Position numbers and translations under genes: made by a program
Assembly (NCBI RefSeq): GCF_003545805.1
Contig: NZ_NMQR01000022.1
Span: forward strand, 1 to 64,000
Length of the DNA: 64,000 bases
Source of the DNA: Photorhabdus sp. CRCIA-P01
GTDB taxonomy: Bacteria > Pseudomonadota > Gammaproteobacteria > Enterobacterales > Enterobacteriaceae
Reading direction: 5' to 3'
In this document: positions 1-11,011 of the stretch, piece after piece
Layout of the letters: each line of letters starts with the position of its first letter
Position numbering within the stretch: position 1 is the stretch's first letter
The notes under the pieces: generated by a model
The model's input: only the letters and a program-made list of their open reading frames with translations
What the model was told of the DNA's origin: nothing
The model's database searches: none

Positions 1-735
1 CTAATATATGAAATTAAATAGTATGAATTTTTATTATTTTAGTAATTAAATATAAAGGTAATTTTTTGTTTTTCTTGTTTATATGATTTAAAATTTCATT
101 TTTTAATTGATGTTAAGAGGGTGAATATAAAATATTTTTAATGTTATTTTTATAAAATATATTTTAAAACAATCAGTTATGTTGGTTTGGTGATGTGGCG
201 ATTATATGATTTCTATATTATTAATTTAAAAGATAGGTAATATGTTTTTTTTATAAAGAATAAATTAGATGTTTTTTGTTTTGTCATTTATGGTATGTTT
301 AAAAAATAGATGGAATAGTATCCTTTTTTCCTTATGTCATTGAATAAATTTTTTGTTATTTTTAGATCTCTATTTTAATTAAAGTGTTAATTGTTCATGT
401 GATGGTTGAAATTAACAAATAAGAATGATTTTTTTATAATTATATTTAGCTATTATGAAAATAATATCTGTGTTTTATCGGGCGTTTTTTTAGAAGAATA
501 AATATTTATTCCGTTGTTTATAATAACGGTATTTATTTAGTAAATTTTCCGTAGTAAGTAAAAGAGTTATTTTTTTATAAATTGCATCGTGAAAATCGAT
601 CATGTTAATGAACTTAGTATTCGTTATCTGAAGGGTAAAGCTTCTGATTTAGCTTGTTTCAGTATTGGAGAGCATGTCGCTAACGGAATCGAACAAGCAT
701 AACTACATAAATAATCAGGGCTTTAATTATTATTA
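1..735. other. AT-rich intergenic region upstream of menF
   Basis: This stretch is very AT-rich with long T and A runs and no convincing long reading frame. The only coding-like piece is a 37-codon frame at 589-702, listed separately. No RNA gene or repeat was recognised. The menF promoter presumably lies in the last 100-200 bases, but I could not single out a -35/-10 pair. Confidence 0.5.
589..702 (+). CDS. possible small ORF or gene remnant, 37 aa
   Basis: A GTG-started frame of 37 codons ends in TAA. Its composition (RYLKGKASDL, FSIGEHVANG) looks more protein-like than the surrounding AT-rich DNA. No Shine-Dalgarno sequence is visible and the frame is closed upstream by TAA at 559-561. 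I do not recognise the sequence. It could be a small leader-type protein before menF or the 3' remnant of a lost gene. Confidence 0.2.
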   Translation: MKIDHVNELSIRYLKGKASDLACFSIGEHVANGIEQA

Positions 736-783
736 ATGCCCCGTATAATCCTACTTTTTATCATGTCTTTTGGGGCAGAAGTG

Positions 784-2103
784 GTGAATCAAATTGCTAA
801 TGTTGTCGCTGATATATGCAAAACACTGAATAATGAACAAGTTAGCGAAGTTGGTATCCAACAGATTTCATTTCCTTTGCCAGCAGGTTGCAGCACTTAC
901 TGGCTGGAATGGCTGGCAGCGCAGTCTCATTATCCGCAGTTCTATTGGCATCACAGAGAGGGTCATGAAGAAGTCGCTGCTTGTGGGCAAATTCATCTTT
1001 TCAGTGATATCGCTTTAGCCGAAAATTTTTTGCAGAGAAACAGTCAGTTTCCACAGATGCGGATCTGGGGGCTGAATGCTTGGGATCGGATTCAACCAGC
1101 CCGTATTACGCAATCCGAAGTAGGGGAAACAAGTTATCTGTTTTTGCCCCGTATCGAATTACGTCGCTACCGTGACGAAAGCTGGTTGTATTTGAATATA
1201 GCTGGCCGGCAGGATATGAGAAATGCACGGGAATTTCTGCGACAGTTAGTTTCGCACCAGGAATTCTCTGCGTTACAGGCGGTGGTAGTGAACGCGGAGA
1301 ATGTGCCGGAACGCGCCCGGTGGTGTGACTTGATTGAGCAGGCTTTGAATACTATTACCCATCGTAAGATGGAGAAAGTCGTGATGGCGCGTAAGACGCA
1401 ACTAGAACTGAGTGAATCTTTAGCGGCTGCACAGTTTATGGCAGCGAGTCGCCAGATAAATCATCGTTGTTATCATTTTATGCTGGCTTTTAATCAGCAT
1501 GAGGCATTTTTGGCGTCTTCGCCAGAACGGCTTTACCACCGTAAGCAGACTCAGCTTTATACAGAAGCGCTGGCGGGGACGGTTACCAATTCAGATGATG
1601 TTCGGCAAGCTGAAAAATTGGGGCAATGGTTGCTAGGTGATAAAAAAAATCAGCATGAAAACTTGCTCGTTGTTGATGATATTTGCCAGCGTCTTCAAGG
1701 TGCTGTGGTTTCTGTCGATGTGGCTTCGCCAGATGTGATCCGTTTGCGAAAGGTTCAGCATTTACGCCGCCGAATTCAGGGAAAACTAAAGAGTGCCAGT
1801 GATAGTGATTGCTTGCATCGTTTACAACCAACGGCCGCTGTTGCTGGATTACCTCGTGAAGCGGCGCGTGATTTTATTCGTGATAGCGAGCTATTCAGTC
1901 GTGACTGGTATGCGGGGTCCGCAGGATATCTTTCCTGTGAACAGAGTGAGTTTGCGGTTTCGCTACGTTGCGCGGAAATTAACAACAATCTACTTTCACT
2001 GTATGCCGGTGCGGGGATTGTGATGGGTTCTGATCCACAACAGGAGTGGATAGAGATAGAGAATAAAGCTGCTGGATTACGCTCTTTACTGAAAGGTATA
2101 TAG
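784..2103 (+). CDS. menF: isochorismate synthase MenF
   Basis: Converts chorismate to isochorismate, the entry step of menaquinone synthesis, in the cytoplasm. The C-terminal two thirds is a chorismate-binding domain with recognisable blocks: KVVMARKT, SSPERL, TEALAGT, LRKVQHL, HRLQPTAAVAGLPR, DWYAGSAGY and YAGAGIV. The reading frame is open from ATG 736, but that start has no Shine-Dalgarno sequence. GTG at 781 or 784 follows a GGGG (772-775) and gives about 439 residues, aligning well with the known E. coli MenF N-terminus, so I prefer 784. It is the first gene of the men operon, 112 bp before menD. The family call is firm; the start is inference. Confidence 0.93.
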   Translation: MNQIANVVADICKTLNNEQVSEVGIQQISFPLPAGCSTYWLEWLAAQSHYPQFYWHHREGHEEVAACGQIHLFSDIALAENFLQRNSQFPQMRIWGLNAWDRIQPARITQSEVGETSYLFLPRIELRRYRDESWLYLNIAGRQDMRNAREFLRQLVSHQEFSALQAVVVNAENVPERARWCDLIEQALNTITHRKMEKVVMARKTQLELSESLAAAQFMAASRQINHRCYHFMLAFNQHEAFLASSPERLYHRKQTQLYTEALAGTVTNSDDVRQAEKLGQWLLGDKKNQHENLLVVDDICQRLQGAVVSVDVASPDVIRLRKVQHLRRRIQGKLKSASDSDCLHRLQPTAAVAGLPREAARDFIRDSELFSRDWYAGSAGYLSCEQSEFAVSLRCAEINNNLLSLYAGAGIVMGSDPQQEWIEIENKAAGLRSLLKGI

Positions 2104-2215
2104 TTAATGAAAACAATCCCCGATTAAGTGGTAATTCATTGAACTAGGATAAAGAAATAATTATCTGTGCCGTTAGGCTAATAGCCAGCTTTTATAGAAA
2201 TTCTTTGAGTAAAAT

Positions 2216-3910
2216 ATGTCAAACAGCGCATTTAACCGCCGCTGGGCGGAACTTTTATTGGAAGCACTTACTCGCCACGGATTACGTCATGTTTGCATTG
2301 CGCCCGGTTCACGCTCCACGCCTTTGACAATAGCTGCCGCAGCAAATAATAAACTGATTTGTCATACTCATTTTGACGAACGCGGATTAGGACATCTGGC
2401 ACTGGGGTTATCCAAAGCCAGTAGAGAGCCGGTTGCCGTTATCGTGACTTCTGGAACCGCAGTGGCAAATCTCTATCCTTCATTAATTGAAGCCAGTTTA
2501 ACGGGTGAACGAGTGGTTTTCCTTACTGCTGATCGGCCACCAGAATTGATGGATTGTGGCGCGAATCAGGCTATCCGTCAAAATGGTATTTTTGCTTCTC
2601 ATCCATGCCAAACAATTTCTTTGCCAAGACCGACCGTAGATATACCGGCAAGCTGGCTGGTTTCTGTCATAGATCATAGTATGGCGAATTTGCGGCATGG
2701 GGCCTTGCATATTAATTGCCCATTTGCCGAACCATTATATGGTAATGAAGAGCCTACTTATGATGAGTGGCCGCAGCAGTTAGGCGATTGGTGGAAAAGT
2801 AAAACACCTTGGTTGAGCCAGCCAGTAGCTAATGTTGTGGCAGAAGTACAAGATTGGGACTGTTGGCAACAGAAAAAAGGCGTTGTATTGGCTGGTCGAA
2901 TGAGTGCCGAAGAGGGAGTTAATGTTGCTAAATGGGCAAAGGCATTGGGCTGGCCGCTGATTGGTAATGTGCTTTCACAAACTGGGCAGCCATTACCTTG
3001 TGCCGATTTATGGTTGGATAATCCTCATGTGCGGGAGATTTTAGCGCCAGCGCAATTGGTAGTGCAGTTTGGTTCCAGCCTGATAGGGAAACGCTTGTTA
3101 CAGTGGCAGGCGAAATGCCAACCGCAGGAGTTTTGGATTATTGATCCGATACCTGGCCGACTTGATCCTGCCAGTCATCGTGGCAGAAAATTAACTTATG
3201 ATATTGCTGACTGGTTACTGGCTCATCCCGCACAGTCGTGTATGCCGTGGGCGCAATCTCATACACCGTGGGCAGAAGAGCTCATAATCTGGTCAGGAAA
3301 AGCCGTTAACTGCGTCAGAACTGAATTAGCCGGGAAATTCGGTGAAGCAACCGTGGCCTATCGATTGAGTGAATTACTGCCTGAACGCGGGCAGTTGTTT
3401 GTCGGTAACAGCTTGATTATTCGTTTGATAGATGCACTGGGGCAATTACCGGCGGGATATCCAGTTTACAGTAACCGAGGGGCTAGCGGTATTGATGGGT
3501 TAATTTCCACTGCGGCAGGTGTGCAACGGGCAACGGCAAAGCCCACTTTGGCGGTTATCGGTGATTTATCGGCGCTTTATGATCTCAATAGCTTGGCTCT
3601 GTTGCGTCATCCTTCCGCTCCAATGGTATTAATTGTGGTAAATAATAACGGCGGGCAGATTTTTTCTCTACTACCAACCTCGGAAGAAGCAAGGCAGCGT
3701 TTTTACTGTATGCCTCAATACGTTAATTTTGATCATGCTGCGTCAATGTTCGGCTTGAAGTATGCCAGCCCACAAAATTGGATGGAGTTGCAACAAGGTA
3801 TTGAGCAGGCATGGCAACAAAATGAAACCACACTGATTGAGCTAAAAGTACCGGACAAAGAAGGGGCTGACTGTTTGCAACGGTTGTTAAAACAGGTGGC
3901 GATGTTGTGA
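2216..3910 (+). CDS. menD: 2-succinyl-5-enolpyruvyl-6-hydroxy-3-cyclohexene-1-carboxylate synthase MenD
   Basis: Thiamine-diphosphate enzyme joining 2-oxoglutarate and isochorismate (SEPHCHC synthase). The 564 residues are close to the usual length. The N-terminal half carries the substrate and cofactor region ([38 protein letters not shown]). The C-terminal half carries the ThDP/Mg binding region ([41 protein letters not shown]). Its stop overlaps the menH GTG start by 4 bp (GTGA), indicating translational coupling. Confidence 0.96.
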   Translation: MSNSAFNRRWAELLLEALTRHGLRHVCIAPGSRSTPLTIAAAANNKLICHTHFDERGLGHLALGLSKASREPVAVIVTSGTAVANLYPSLIEASLTGERVVFLTADRPPELMDCGANQAIRQNGIFASHPCQTISLPRPTVDIPASWLVSVIDHSMANLRHGALHINCPFAEPLYGNEEPTYDEWPQQLGDWWKSKTPWLSQPVANVVAEVQDWDCWQQKKGVVLAGRMSAEEGVNVAKWAKALGWPLIGNVLSQTGQPLPCADLWLDNPHVREILAPAQLVVQFGSSLIGKRLLQWQAKCQPQEFWIIDPIPGRLDPASHRGRKLTYDIADWLLAHPAQSCMPWAQSHTPWAEELIIWSGKAVNCVRTELAGKFGEATVAYRLSELLPERGQLFVGNSLIIRLIDALGQLPAGYPVYSNRGASGIDGLISTAAGVQRATAKPTLAVIGDLSALYDLNSLALLRHPSAPMVLIVVNNNGGQIFSLLPTSEEARQRFYCMPQYVNFDHAASMFGLKYASPQNWMELQQGIEQAWQQNETTLIELKVPDKEGADCLQRLLKQVAML

Positions 3911-4674
3911 GTCTCGCTTGTCGCAAATTCAACGGTCACAATGGCCGCCCTTGGCTGGTGTGGTTGCATGGATTATTGGGTTGTGGTGATGAATGGTTGC
4001 CATTAGTGAATCTGTGTGCTCAACATCCTTCATTGGTCGTTGATCTCCCCGGTCACGGTGATTCCGCAAGGGTGCGGATAAACGATTTTACAGAGATGAG
4101 CCGTCTTCTATCTAAAACGTTAAGAGAACAGCAAATTGATCAATATTGGTTGATTGGTTACTCCTTGGGTGGACGCATTGCTATGTATCATGCCTGTTAT
4201 GGTGATATTCGGGGATTATGCGGATTGCTGGTTGAAGGCGGAAATCCTGGATTATTTTCCCAACAGGAGCGGAATGATCGCCTCGATCACGATAGAAATT
4301 GGGCCAGACGTTTTCGTTCTCAGTCGATGGAACAGGTTTTGTCTGATTGGTATCAGCAGCCCATTTTTTCTGATCTATTGCCTGAACCGCGTCAACATCT
4401 GATCAAAATACGCCGCCATAATAATGGTGATAGTGTGGCTGATATGCTGGAAAATACCTCGCTTGGACATCAACCTTGGTTGGTGCCTGTATTGCAACAA
4501 CTGACGTTGCCTTTTGCTTATCTATGCGGCGAAAATGACAAAAAATTCGGACAATTAGCAAAACGTTGCGCTTTGCCGCTGCAAACTATTCCACATGCTG
4601 GGCATAATGCTCACCGAACGAACACGGCGGCGTTTGCTGCGGCAGTAAACCATTTTTTATCACTCTTTGATTGA
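3907..4674 (+). CDS. menH: 2-succinyl-6-hydroxy-2,4-cyclohexadiene-1-carboxylate synthase MenH
   Basis: Alpha/beta hydrolase that eliminates pyruvate from SEPHCHC to give SHCHC. It shows the HGLLG oxyanion region near residue 21, DLPGHGDS, the nucleophile elbow GYSLGGR (about residues 84-90), and a C-terminal catalytic His in HAGHNAH. It begins with GTG inside the last codons of menD and ends 12 bp before menB. Length (255 aa) is normal for the family. Confidence 0.93.
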   Translation: MSLACRKFNGHNGRPWLVWLHGLLGCGDEWLPLVNLCAQHPSLVVDLPGHGDSARVRINDFTEMSRLLSKTLREQQIDQYWLIGYSLGGRIAMYHACYGDIRGLCGLLVEGGNPGLFSQQERNDRLDHDRNWARRFRSQSMEQVLSDWYQQPIFSDLLPEPRQHLIKIRRHNNGDSVADMLENTSLGHQPWLVPVLQQLTLPFAYLCGENDKKFGQLAKRCALPLQTIPHAGHNAHRTNTAAFAAAVNHFLSLFD

Positions 4675-4686
4675 AGGAATACGAAT

Positions 4687-5544
4687 ATGATTTACCCGAG
4701 CGAAGAAGAGCTGTATGCCCCGATTGAATGGCAGGACTGCTCTGACGAATTTGAAGATATTCTTTATCACAAATCCACCGATGGCATGGCTAAAATCACC
4801 ATCAATCGCCTGCAAGTACGTAATGCGTTCCGGCCATTGACGGTTAAAGAGATGATGCAAGCGCTGGATGATGCCCGTTATGATGACACTGTCGGTGTGA
4901 TTATTCTGACCGGTATGGGTGAAAAAGCCTTTTGTGCTGGTGGTGATCAAAAAGTCCGTGGTGATTACGGTGGTTATAAAGATGCCAACGACATGCATCA
5001 CCTGAATGTATTGGATTTCCAGCGCCAGATTCGCACTTGTCCAAAACCCGTCGTTGCCATGGTTGCTGGATATGCGATTGGTGGTGGTCATGTACTTCAT
5101 TTGGTGTGTGACCTGACCATTGCGGCTGATAACGCTATTTTTGGTCAGACCGGGCCTAAAGTGGGCTCTTTTGACGGCGGTTGGGGGGCATCTTACATGG
5201 CACGGATTGTTGGTCAGAAAAAAGCCCGTGAAATCTGGTTCCTGTGTCGTCAGTATGATGCTAAACAAGCGTTGGAGATGGGGCTGGTTAACACTGTTGT
5301 GCCTCATGCGGATCTGGAAAAAGAGACCGTTCGCTGGTGTCGTGAAATGCTGAAAAATAGCCCAATGGCTCTGCGTTGCCTGAAAGCCGCTCTAAATGCT
5401 GATTGTGATGGTCAGTCTGGATTGCAGGAGCTGGCCGGTAACGCCACCATGCTTTTCTATATGACAGAAGAAGGTCAGGAGGGACGTAATGCATTCGTTG
5501 AGAAACGCCACCCTGATTTCAGTAAATTCAAACGTAACCCATAA
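4687..5544 (+). CDS. menB: 1,4-dihydroxy-2-naphthoyl-CoA synthase MenB
   Basis: Crotonase-fold enzyme that closes the second ring of the naphthoquinone from o-succinylbenzoyl-CoA. Landmarks are [27 protein letters not shown] and the oxyanion region [32 protein letters not shown] and the C-terminal HPDFSKF tail typical of MenB follow. The start follows GAAGGAATACGA. The stop overlaps the menC ATG by one base. Codon use is more highly expressed-like than in its neighbours. Confidence 0.97.
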   Translation: MIYPSEEELYAPIEWQDCSDEFEDILYHKSTDGMAKITINRLQVRNAFRPLTVKEMMQALDDARYDDTVGVIILTGMGEKAFCAGGDQKVRGDYGGYKDANDMHHLNVLDFQRQIRTCPKPVVAMVAGYAIGGGHVLHLVCDLTIAADNAIFGQTGPKVGSFDGGWGASYMARIVGQKKAREIWFLCRQYDAKQALEMGLVNTVVPHADLEKETVRWCREMLKNSPMALRCLKAALNADCDGQSGLQELAGNATMLFYMTEEGQEGRNAFVEKRHPDFSKFKRNP

Positions 5545-6515
5545 TGCGTACTGTAACTTTATACCGGTTCAGATTGCCAATGGAGGCAGGTGTTATCCTG
5601 CGATATCAGCGGCTTAAAACTCGTGATGGTTTTTTAGTTCACTTACAGGAAAATGGTCAACAGGGATGGGGTGAAATTGCACCATTGCCGGAATTCAGCA
5701 AAGAAACCGTTGAACAGGCCGGTGAAGCAGCGGTGGCATGGCTTAAACAGTGGCACCTTGGTGCTGAACCTGATGAAAGTGAATTACCTTCTGTGGCATT
5801 TGGGCTTAGCTGCGCATTAGCTGAATTACAGGGTAAATTACCGGAAGACGCTGATTACCGGAAAGCGCCGCTGTGCAATGGTGATCCTGATGAATTGATT
5901 GTTCGTCTCAGTAACATGAGTGGACAAAAAGTTGCCAAAGTGAAAGTTGGGCTGTATGAAGCTGTACGTGATGGCATGGTCGTGAATGTTTTACTGGAAG
6001 CGGTACCGGATTTATCTTTGCGGCTGGATGCTAACCGTAGTTGGAGCCGAGCTAAAGCGGACAGCTTCGCTAAGTATGTCAATCCAGATTACCGCCACCG
6101 AATTGCCTTTTTGGAGGAACCTTGTCAAACCCCGGAAGAATCGCTCGCTTTTGCCCGTGATACAGGGATTGCCATTGCATGGGATGAAAGCGTCCGGGAT
6201 GAGGGGTTTAACGTAGAGGCACAAGCAGGGGTGGCTGCTATTGTGATCAAGCCCACTCTGATAGGAAGCCTTGCCCGTTGCCGTCAGTTGATTTCAGCCG
6301 CGCGCAATGCTGGATTGGAGGCTGTGATCAGCTCCAGTATTGAAACCAGCTTCGGTTTGACTCAACTTGCCCGCATTGCTCATTGGCTGACGCCAGCGAC
6401 TATTCCTGGGCTGGATACACTGGAATTGATTCAGTCTCAATTAGTGCGCTGTTGGCCGGGTAGCACGGTGCCAGTAACAGGATTGGACGAGTTAGAAATC
6501 GCATGGTGCAGTTAA
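5544..6515 (+). CDS. menC: o-succinylbenzoate synthase MenC
   Basis: Enolase-superfamily enzyme dehydrating SHCHC to o-succinylbenzoate. It has the catalytic KVKVG lysine motif, metal ligands in [14 protein letters not shown] and WDES, and the second catalytic lysine in VIKPTLIGS. The ATG overlaps the menB stop, and the 3' end overlaps menE by 13 bp. Length (323 aa) matches the gammaproteobacterial type. Confidence 0.95.
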   Translation: MRTVTLYRFRLPMEAGVILRYQRLKTRDGFLVHLQENGQQGWGEIAPLPEFSKETVEQAGEAAVAWLKQWHLGAEPDESELPSVAFGLSCALAELQGKLPEDADYRKAPLCNGDPDELIVRLSNMSGQKVAKVKVGLYEAVRDGMVVNVLLEAVPDLSLRLDANRSWSRAKADSFAKYVNPDYRHRIAFLEEPCQTPEESLAFARDTGIAIAWDESVRDEGFNVEAQAGVAAIVIKPTLIGSLARCRQLISAARNAGLEAVISSSIETSFGLTQLARIAHWLTPATIPGLDTLELIQSQLVRCWPGSTVPVTGLDELEIAWCS

Positions 6516-7903
6516 ATTCATTTACCCAGTGGCCGTGGCGTTACTGGGCATTGCTTAGTCCTGAAAATATTGCTGTCAAGTTGCATAATCGCGCCCTAAC
6601 CTGGCATCAGTTAGTTATCTCTTTGGATACGATAGCGGCCAATTTTCGCCAACAGGGGGTAGTTGAAGGCAGTGGTGTAATGCTGCGAGGGAAGAACAGT
6701 GAAGAGATGTTGTTTTGCTATCTTGCAGCGCTACAGTGTGGTGCGCGGGTATTGCCACTGAATCCTCAACTGCCTGAAATGCTTTTGGCTAAATTACTGC
6801 CACATTTGAATATCGATTTTGTGGCTGATTTTTGTGGTGACAACTTGCTTGTGATGGATGCCAAATCCCTCGATTGGAAAAGTGAACCGCTAAATGCTGA
6901 TGATAATTCAGTGGCATGGGATGCGATACGCCCGGCCAGTATGATACTGACCTCCGGCTCTTCCGGGATGCCTAAAGCGGCTATTCACTCAATTCATGCT
7001 CATCTTGCCAGTGCGCAAGATGTCCTTTCAGTAATCAATTTTCAGCAGCAAGATAGCTGGCTGCTCTCATTGCCGTTGTTTCATGTATCGGGTCAGGGGA
7101 TTATTTGGCGCTGGCTAATTAAAGGGGCTTGTTTGGTACTCAGAAATACCCATCTGTTAGATCACGCTTTGGCGGATTGTACTCATGCGTCATTGGTTCC
7201 GACTCAGCTTTGGCGGTTACTGGAGCAGTCACAACATCAGCCACCGAATTTGAAAGAAGTGCTGCTGGGTGGGGCGATGATCCCCGTTGAATTGACGCAA
7301 AGGGCAGAGCAGCAAGGTATTCGTTGTTGGTGTAGTTATGGTTTAACCGAACTGGCTTCAACAGTATGCATTAAACGGGCAGATGAGTTGCCTGGTGTGG
7401 GAAATCCATTACCGGGCAAGCAAGTTCGGTTGATCAAGGAGGAGATTCAAATTCGTTCTGGCAGCCTTGCCAATGGATATTGGCTGGATGGAAAATTACA
7501 ACCATTAGCTGATCGTGATGGCTGGTTTCATACTCGTGATCGAGGAGTGATACAAAATGGTGAGTTGCGGATACTTGGCCGGATGGATAATCAATTTTTC
7601 AGCGGTGGAGAAGGGATTCAGCCGGAAGAGATTGAACGGGTGATTAACACCTATCCACAGGTTGCACAAAACTTTATTGTTCCCGTACCTGACCCTGAAT
7701 TTGGTTATCGTCCTGTCGCGGTCATAGACAGTAATTCATCTGAGGTCATTGATATATTACCTGAATGGTTGATTGATAAACTGGCTGCTTTTCAGCGCCC
7801 AGTTGCTTACTATCTGTTACCTCAAAAGCTTAAAAATAACGGCATTAAAGTTTCCCGTCAGCAAATCAAAAAATGGGTGTTGGATTTGCCCAGTTTTTCT
7901 TGA
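6503..7903 (+). CDS. menE: o-succinylbenzoate-CoA ligase MenE
   Basis: AMP-forming acyl-CoA ligase (ANL superfamily) activating o-succinylbenzoate before MenB acts. The P-loop-like A3 motif is [12 protein letters not shown]. Further blocks are YGLTELAS, the HTRDRG hinge and [20 protein letters not shown]. The terminal lysine-bearing region [10 protein letters not shown] is present. It is the last men gene and its 5' end overlaps menC. Length is 466 aa. Confidence 0.94.
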   Translation: MVQLNSFTQWPWRYWALLSPENIAVKLHNRALTWHQLVISLDTIAANFRQQGVVEGSGVMLRGKNSEEMLFCYLAALQCGARVLPLNPQLPEMLLAKLLPHLNIDFVADFCGDNLLVMDAKSLDWKSEPLNADDNSVAWDAIRPASMILTSGSSGMPKAAIHSIHAHLASAQDVLSVINFQQQDSWLLSLPLFHVSGQGIIWRWLIKGACLVLRNTHLLDHALADCTHASLVPTQLWRLLEQSQHQPPNLKEVLLGGAMIPVELTQRAEQQGIRCWCSYGLTELASTVCIKRADELPGVGNPLPGKQVRLIKEEIQIRSGSLANGYWLDGKLQPLADRDGWFHTRDRGVIQNGELRILGRMDNQFFSGGEGIQPEEIERVINTYPQVAQNFIVPVPDPEFGYRPVAVIDSNSSEVIDILPEWLIDKLAAFQRPVAYYLLPQKLKNNGIKVSRQQIKKWVLDLPSFS

Positions 7904-7956
7904 TTCATATCGATTAAACTATCATAATGATACCTATCTTTTTGATAGGAGATTTC

Positions 7957-8145
7957 ATGGAAGAAAATGGATTGCCTATAATCAGAGAATTTTCTCCGAG
8001 TTCTGTATCCCATCAAACGGCGAGTGGTGATTGGAAATTCAATTTTCAAGGCATTGCAGCGGGAGAATTAATCGAAGTTGTTATTGTTTTAAAAAGATAT
8101 GAGTACGACCCGTCTTGTTTTGTGATTACGGTGATAGTTAAATAA
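7957..8145 (+). CDS. small protein paired with HTH regulator; putative toxin
   Basis: ATG 7957 has a good Shine-Dalgarno sequence (AGGAG in GATAGGAGATTTC) and gives 62 residues. The frame is open from 7927, but that upstream ATG lacks such a site. It sits 10 bp before an HTH protein gene, the usual spacing of a type II toxin-antitoxin pair. The sequence ends in a beta-strand-like VVIVLKR and FVITVIVK, which reminds me of DUF4258/MqsR-like folds, but I cannot assign it. It may be a full small toxin or a shortened one. Confidence 0.55.
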   Translation: MEENGLPIIREFSPSSVSHQTASGDWKFNFQGIAAGELIEVVIVLKRYEYDPSCFVITVIVK

Positions 8146-8155
8146 GGATAATATT

Positions 8156-8596
8156 ATGTATCATTATGTTGAAAGTGGATTATCAAATATTTGGTTAGCG
8201 AATGGATTTCAACAGGAAATAATTGATGGTGAAGTTCATATCAGTATCGACAATCTTGATGAATTGCATCGTTTAATTGCTAAGGTATTAGTTTCCTTGA
8301 AACGCCCACTGTCAGCAGAAGAAGTTCGTTTTTTACGCATTGAAATGAATATGTCTCAAAAGCTCCTATCTAACTTGTTGGGCGTCGATATTCAGACAAT
8401 TGCCCGTTGGGAAAAGGGGCAGTCTGGTATTCCAAGGGTCGCTGATGTTGCTTTGCGTTCTCTTTACACAGAATCAATTGATGAGCAAAGTTATATTGGT
8501 GAAATGCTGAGGAAGTTGTCAGAAACCAGTATCCAACAGCAAGCAGAAAAATTGGTTTTTGCTGAAAAAGATAATATGTGGCAAAAGCTGGCGTGA
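8156..8596 (+). CDS. HTH-type regulator, MqsA/HigA-like antitoxin
   Basis: 146 residues. The central part is a Cro/CI-type helix-turn-helix with the pattern LRIEMNMSQKLLSNLLGV then IQTIARWEKGQ (about residues 60-92). The N-terminal region contains VHISIDNLDELHRLIAKVL. This layout matches YgiT/MqsA-like antitoxins that lack the zinc domain. It probably binds DNA to autoregulate the pair with the small upstream gene. The following hairpin ends transcription before the convergent catalase gene. The cognate toxin assignment is inference. Confidence 0.7.
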   Translation: MYHYVESGLSNIWLANGFQQEIIDGEVHISIDNLDELHRLIAKVLVSLKRPLSAEEVRFLRIEMNMSQKLLSNLLGVDIQTIARWEKGQSGIPRVADVALRSLYTESIDEQSYIGEMLRKLSETSIQQQAEKLVFAEKDNMWQKLA

Positions 8597-8623
8597 TGAA
8601 AATATTCAATTAAACACTTCGTA

Positions 8624-8655
8624 CTGCCCATTATTTATTGTGTAATAATGGGCAG
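8624..8655. terminator. bidirectional terminator-like hairpin
   Basis: An inverted repeat CTGCCCATTAT / ATAATGGGCAG with a 10-base loop lies between the convergent HTH gene and katA. Confidence 0.65.
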
Positions 8656-8684
8656 AGACGGTTAAAAAAACGTATTGTTAGACA

Positions 8685-10130
8685 CTATCCTTTGATTTTT
8701 TTCAGCGCATTTTCAACACCAGCGCCATATTCTGGATGAACTTTTCTAAATAGCTCAACCTGACGGCGTTGAGTCTCTTCATGTGCTTGTGACAGTTCAC
8801 TGGCAATACGATCAAACATACGTTGATGTTCTTTACTGCTGATTAAGTTATATAGCCTGCGAGGCTGACTGAAATAATCTTCATCTTGACGATGGTTCCA
8901 GTTATCGGCATCTCCTTCTAAAGACAATGATGGTTGTTTGAATTCAGGTTGTTCCTGGAACAATCCTGCACTGTTTGGTTCATAAGTCACTGTGTTTCCG
9001 CTGTTGCCATCCACGCGCATTGCACCGTCACGGTGGTAATTATGGAACGGACAGTGAGGTTTATTAACCGGAATTTGATGGTGGTTAACGCCAAGGCGAT
9101 AACGTTGAGCATCACCATAGGAGAACAGGCGGCCCTGTAACATCTTATCAGGGGAGAAACTGACACCTGGCACGACATTAGCGGGGTTGAAAGCAGCCTG
9201 TTCAACGTCTGCAAAATAGTTATCAGGGTTACGGTTTAGCTCGAAATAACCGACATCAATCATTGGGTAATCGCCATGAGGCCATACTTTTGTCAAATCA
9301 AACGGATTGTACGGCGTCTGAGAAGCTTCGTTCTCTGGCATAATCTGAACCTTTAATTTCCAGCGTGGATAATCGCCTTGTTTAATTGCGGTAAACAAGT
9401 CACGCTGAGAACTTTCGCGATCTTTACCGACCAGCGCTTCTGCCTCTTCGTCCATCAGGCTTTTAATACCTTGCTGACAACGGAAGTGGAATTTCACCCA
9501 GAAACGTTCATTATCTGCGTTGATAAAGCTGAAAGCATGGCTACCAAAACCGTGCATATGACGGAAAGATTTAGGTACACCACGGTCACTGAAATCAATG
9601 GTTAATTGGTGCAGTGATTCAGGTTGATGAGAGAAGAAATCCCATTTATAGGCAGGATTACGTAAATTAGTGTGGGGATCGCGTTTAACAACATGGTTAA
9701 GATCTGGGAACTTCAGTGGATCACGGAGATAGAATATCGGGGTGTTGTTACCAACTAAATCCCAGTTACCTTCTTCAGTGTAGAACTTAAGCGCAAAACC
9801 ACGAATATCACGTTCCGCATCTGCTGCGCCGCGCTCACCGGCGACGGTTGAGAAACGGGCAAACATCTCGGTTTTTTTGCCTATTTCAGAAAAAATCTTA
9901 GCGCGGGTGTACTTAGTAATATCGTGAGTCACCACAAAGACGCCATGAGCTCCAGAACCTTTGGCATGCATACGGCGCTCTGGGATCACTTCACGATCAA
10001 AATGGGCAAGCTTTTCTAAGAACCAAACATCTTGTAACAACATAGGACCACGTTGACCCGCAGTCATGACATTATTGTTGTCAACGACAGGGGCGCCAGC
10101 ATTCGTTGTAAGTCCTCTCTTTTTCATCAC
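8685..10130 (-). CDS. katA: monofunctional haem catalase KatA
   Basis: Breaks down hydrogen peroxide to water and oxygen in the cytoplasm. The 481-residue length fits a small-subunit (clade 3 type) catalase. The active-site His lies in [14 protein letters not shown], the Asn region in [10 protein letters not shown], and the proximal haem Tyr in [26 protein letters not shown] and the NADPH-type C-terminal region are also present. It stands alone, convergent with the HTH gene and divergent from yfaZ across 282 bp. The gene symbol follows the family, not a verified orthologue. Confidence 0.93.
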   Translation of the reverse strand: MMKKRGLTTNAGAPVVDNNNVMTAGQRGPMLLQDVWFLEKLAHFDREVIPERRMHAKGSGAHGVFVVTHDITKYTRAKIFSEIGKKTEMFARFSTVAGERGAADAERDIRGFALKFYTEEGNWDLVGNNTPIFYLRDPLKFPDLNHVVKRDPHTNLRNPAYKWDFFSHQPESLHQLTIDFSDRGVPKSFRHMHGFGSHAFSFINADNERFWVKFHFRCQQGIKSLMDEEAEALVGKDRESSQRDLFTAIKQGDYPRWKLKVQIMPENEASQTPYNPFDLTKVWPHGDYPMIDVGYFELNRNPDNYFADVEQAAFNPANVVPGVSFSPDKMLQGRLFSYGDAQRYRLGVNHHQIPVNKPHCPFHNYHRDGAMRVDGNSGNTVTYEPNSAGLFQEQPEFKQPSLSLEGDADNWNHRQDEDYFSQPRRLYNLISSKEHQRMFDRIASELSQAHEETQRRQVELFRKVHPEYGAGVENALKKIKG

Positions 10131-10412
10131 ACTTCTCCTGTTTTACATGAAAAAAAACAGCGGAATCGCTGATTAAGAAAAACGTTCTGGTCAAATGGCG
10201 AAATGCAAATTTTGTGTTTTTTTATAATTTATTTATTATTTTATTCTTTACTATTGAATATAAAATTATTTATATAGTTAATTATTAAGCACATGAAATG
10301 AAGAATTCACACATATTTAGTAAGTATAGATGATTCCTTTCTTTTTGTTGTCAATCGGTTTAGTTGTATTTAAGTAAGATGTTTAACATTAAGTAAATAA
10401 AGAGGAAATATA

Positions 10413-10955
10413 ATGAAGCTTTATCTTGCTGCGGTAGCAACCAGTTTATTGTTCGTTGCTGAGTCAGCGAATGCCATTTCCGTGAATGTCCAGGCTGGCC
10501 GCCATTTCACCAATACTTATGCGGCAATTGGTGATAACAGTGCCGGGTTATCTTTTAATGGCAACTGGGCACGCAGTGATCATAACGGGCAGTTGGGAAG
10601 TTTGGGAACGGCATTCAGTCTGCCTATCGGTCCATTGACTGCTAGCATTGGCGGTAAGGTTCTCTATTTATCCCCTAAAGATGGGAAAGAGGGTAAGGCA
10701 TTAGCCACAGGTGTGGGGTTGAGTTGGGCTGTTATGCCCTCTTTATCTCTGTACGGTGAAGCTTACGGTGCGCCATCCAGATTAACTTCGGGCATTGATT
10801 CTTATGTTGAGGCTGCTGGTGGCTTACGTTTTACCGTATTTAAACCGCTGACGGTGGATGCAGGTTATCGGATCATGAATATGAGAGGAAAAGAGGCGCA
10901 AAGGGATAACAAATTGGCTGATGGATTTTATATCGGTGCCGGTTTGAATTTCTAA
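10413..10955 (+). CDS. yfaZ: YfaZ-family outer-membrane protein
   Basis: 180 residues with a clear signal peptide (MKLYLAAVATSLLFVAESANA, cleaved near residue 21). Alternating beta-strands follow and the chain ends in Phe (GAGLNF), typical of a small outer-membrane beta-barrel. FYIGAGL and the overall plan match YfaZ, which lies near this locus in enterobacteria. Its function is not established. A GAGGAAATATA ribosome site supports the start. Confidence 0.8.
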   Translation: MKLYLAAVATSLLFVAESANAISVNVQAGRHFTNTYAAIGDNSAGLSFNGNWARSDHNGQLGSLGTAFSLPIGPLTASIGGKVLYLSPKDGKEGKALATGVGLSWAVMPSLSLYGEAYGAPSRLTSGIDSYVEAAGGLRFTVFKPLTVDAGYRIMNMRGKEAQRDNKLADGFYIGAGLNF

Positions 10956-10972
10956 TTTACTTTTTGCATGCC

Positions 10973-10996
10973 GTCCGCACCATTTCTGATGCGGAC
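10973..10996. terminator. hairpin between convergent yfaZ and tyrP
   Basis: GTCCGCA / TGCGGAC stem with a 10-base loop lies between the yfaZ stop and the tyrP stop. It probably serves both genes. Confidence 0.6.
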
Positions 10997-11011
10997 CGTT
11001 TCAACTGCTAA

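Noticed and set aside
4660..5307. 215-codon minus-strand frame opposite menB
   Set aside because: It lies wholly antisense to a well-conserved gene with strong codon bias, which commonly creates long antisense frames. It has no ribosome site or family resemblance.
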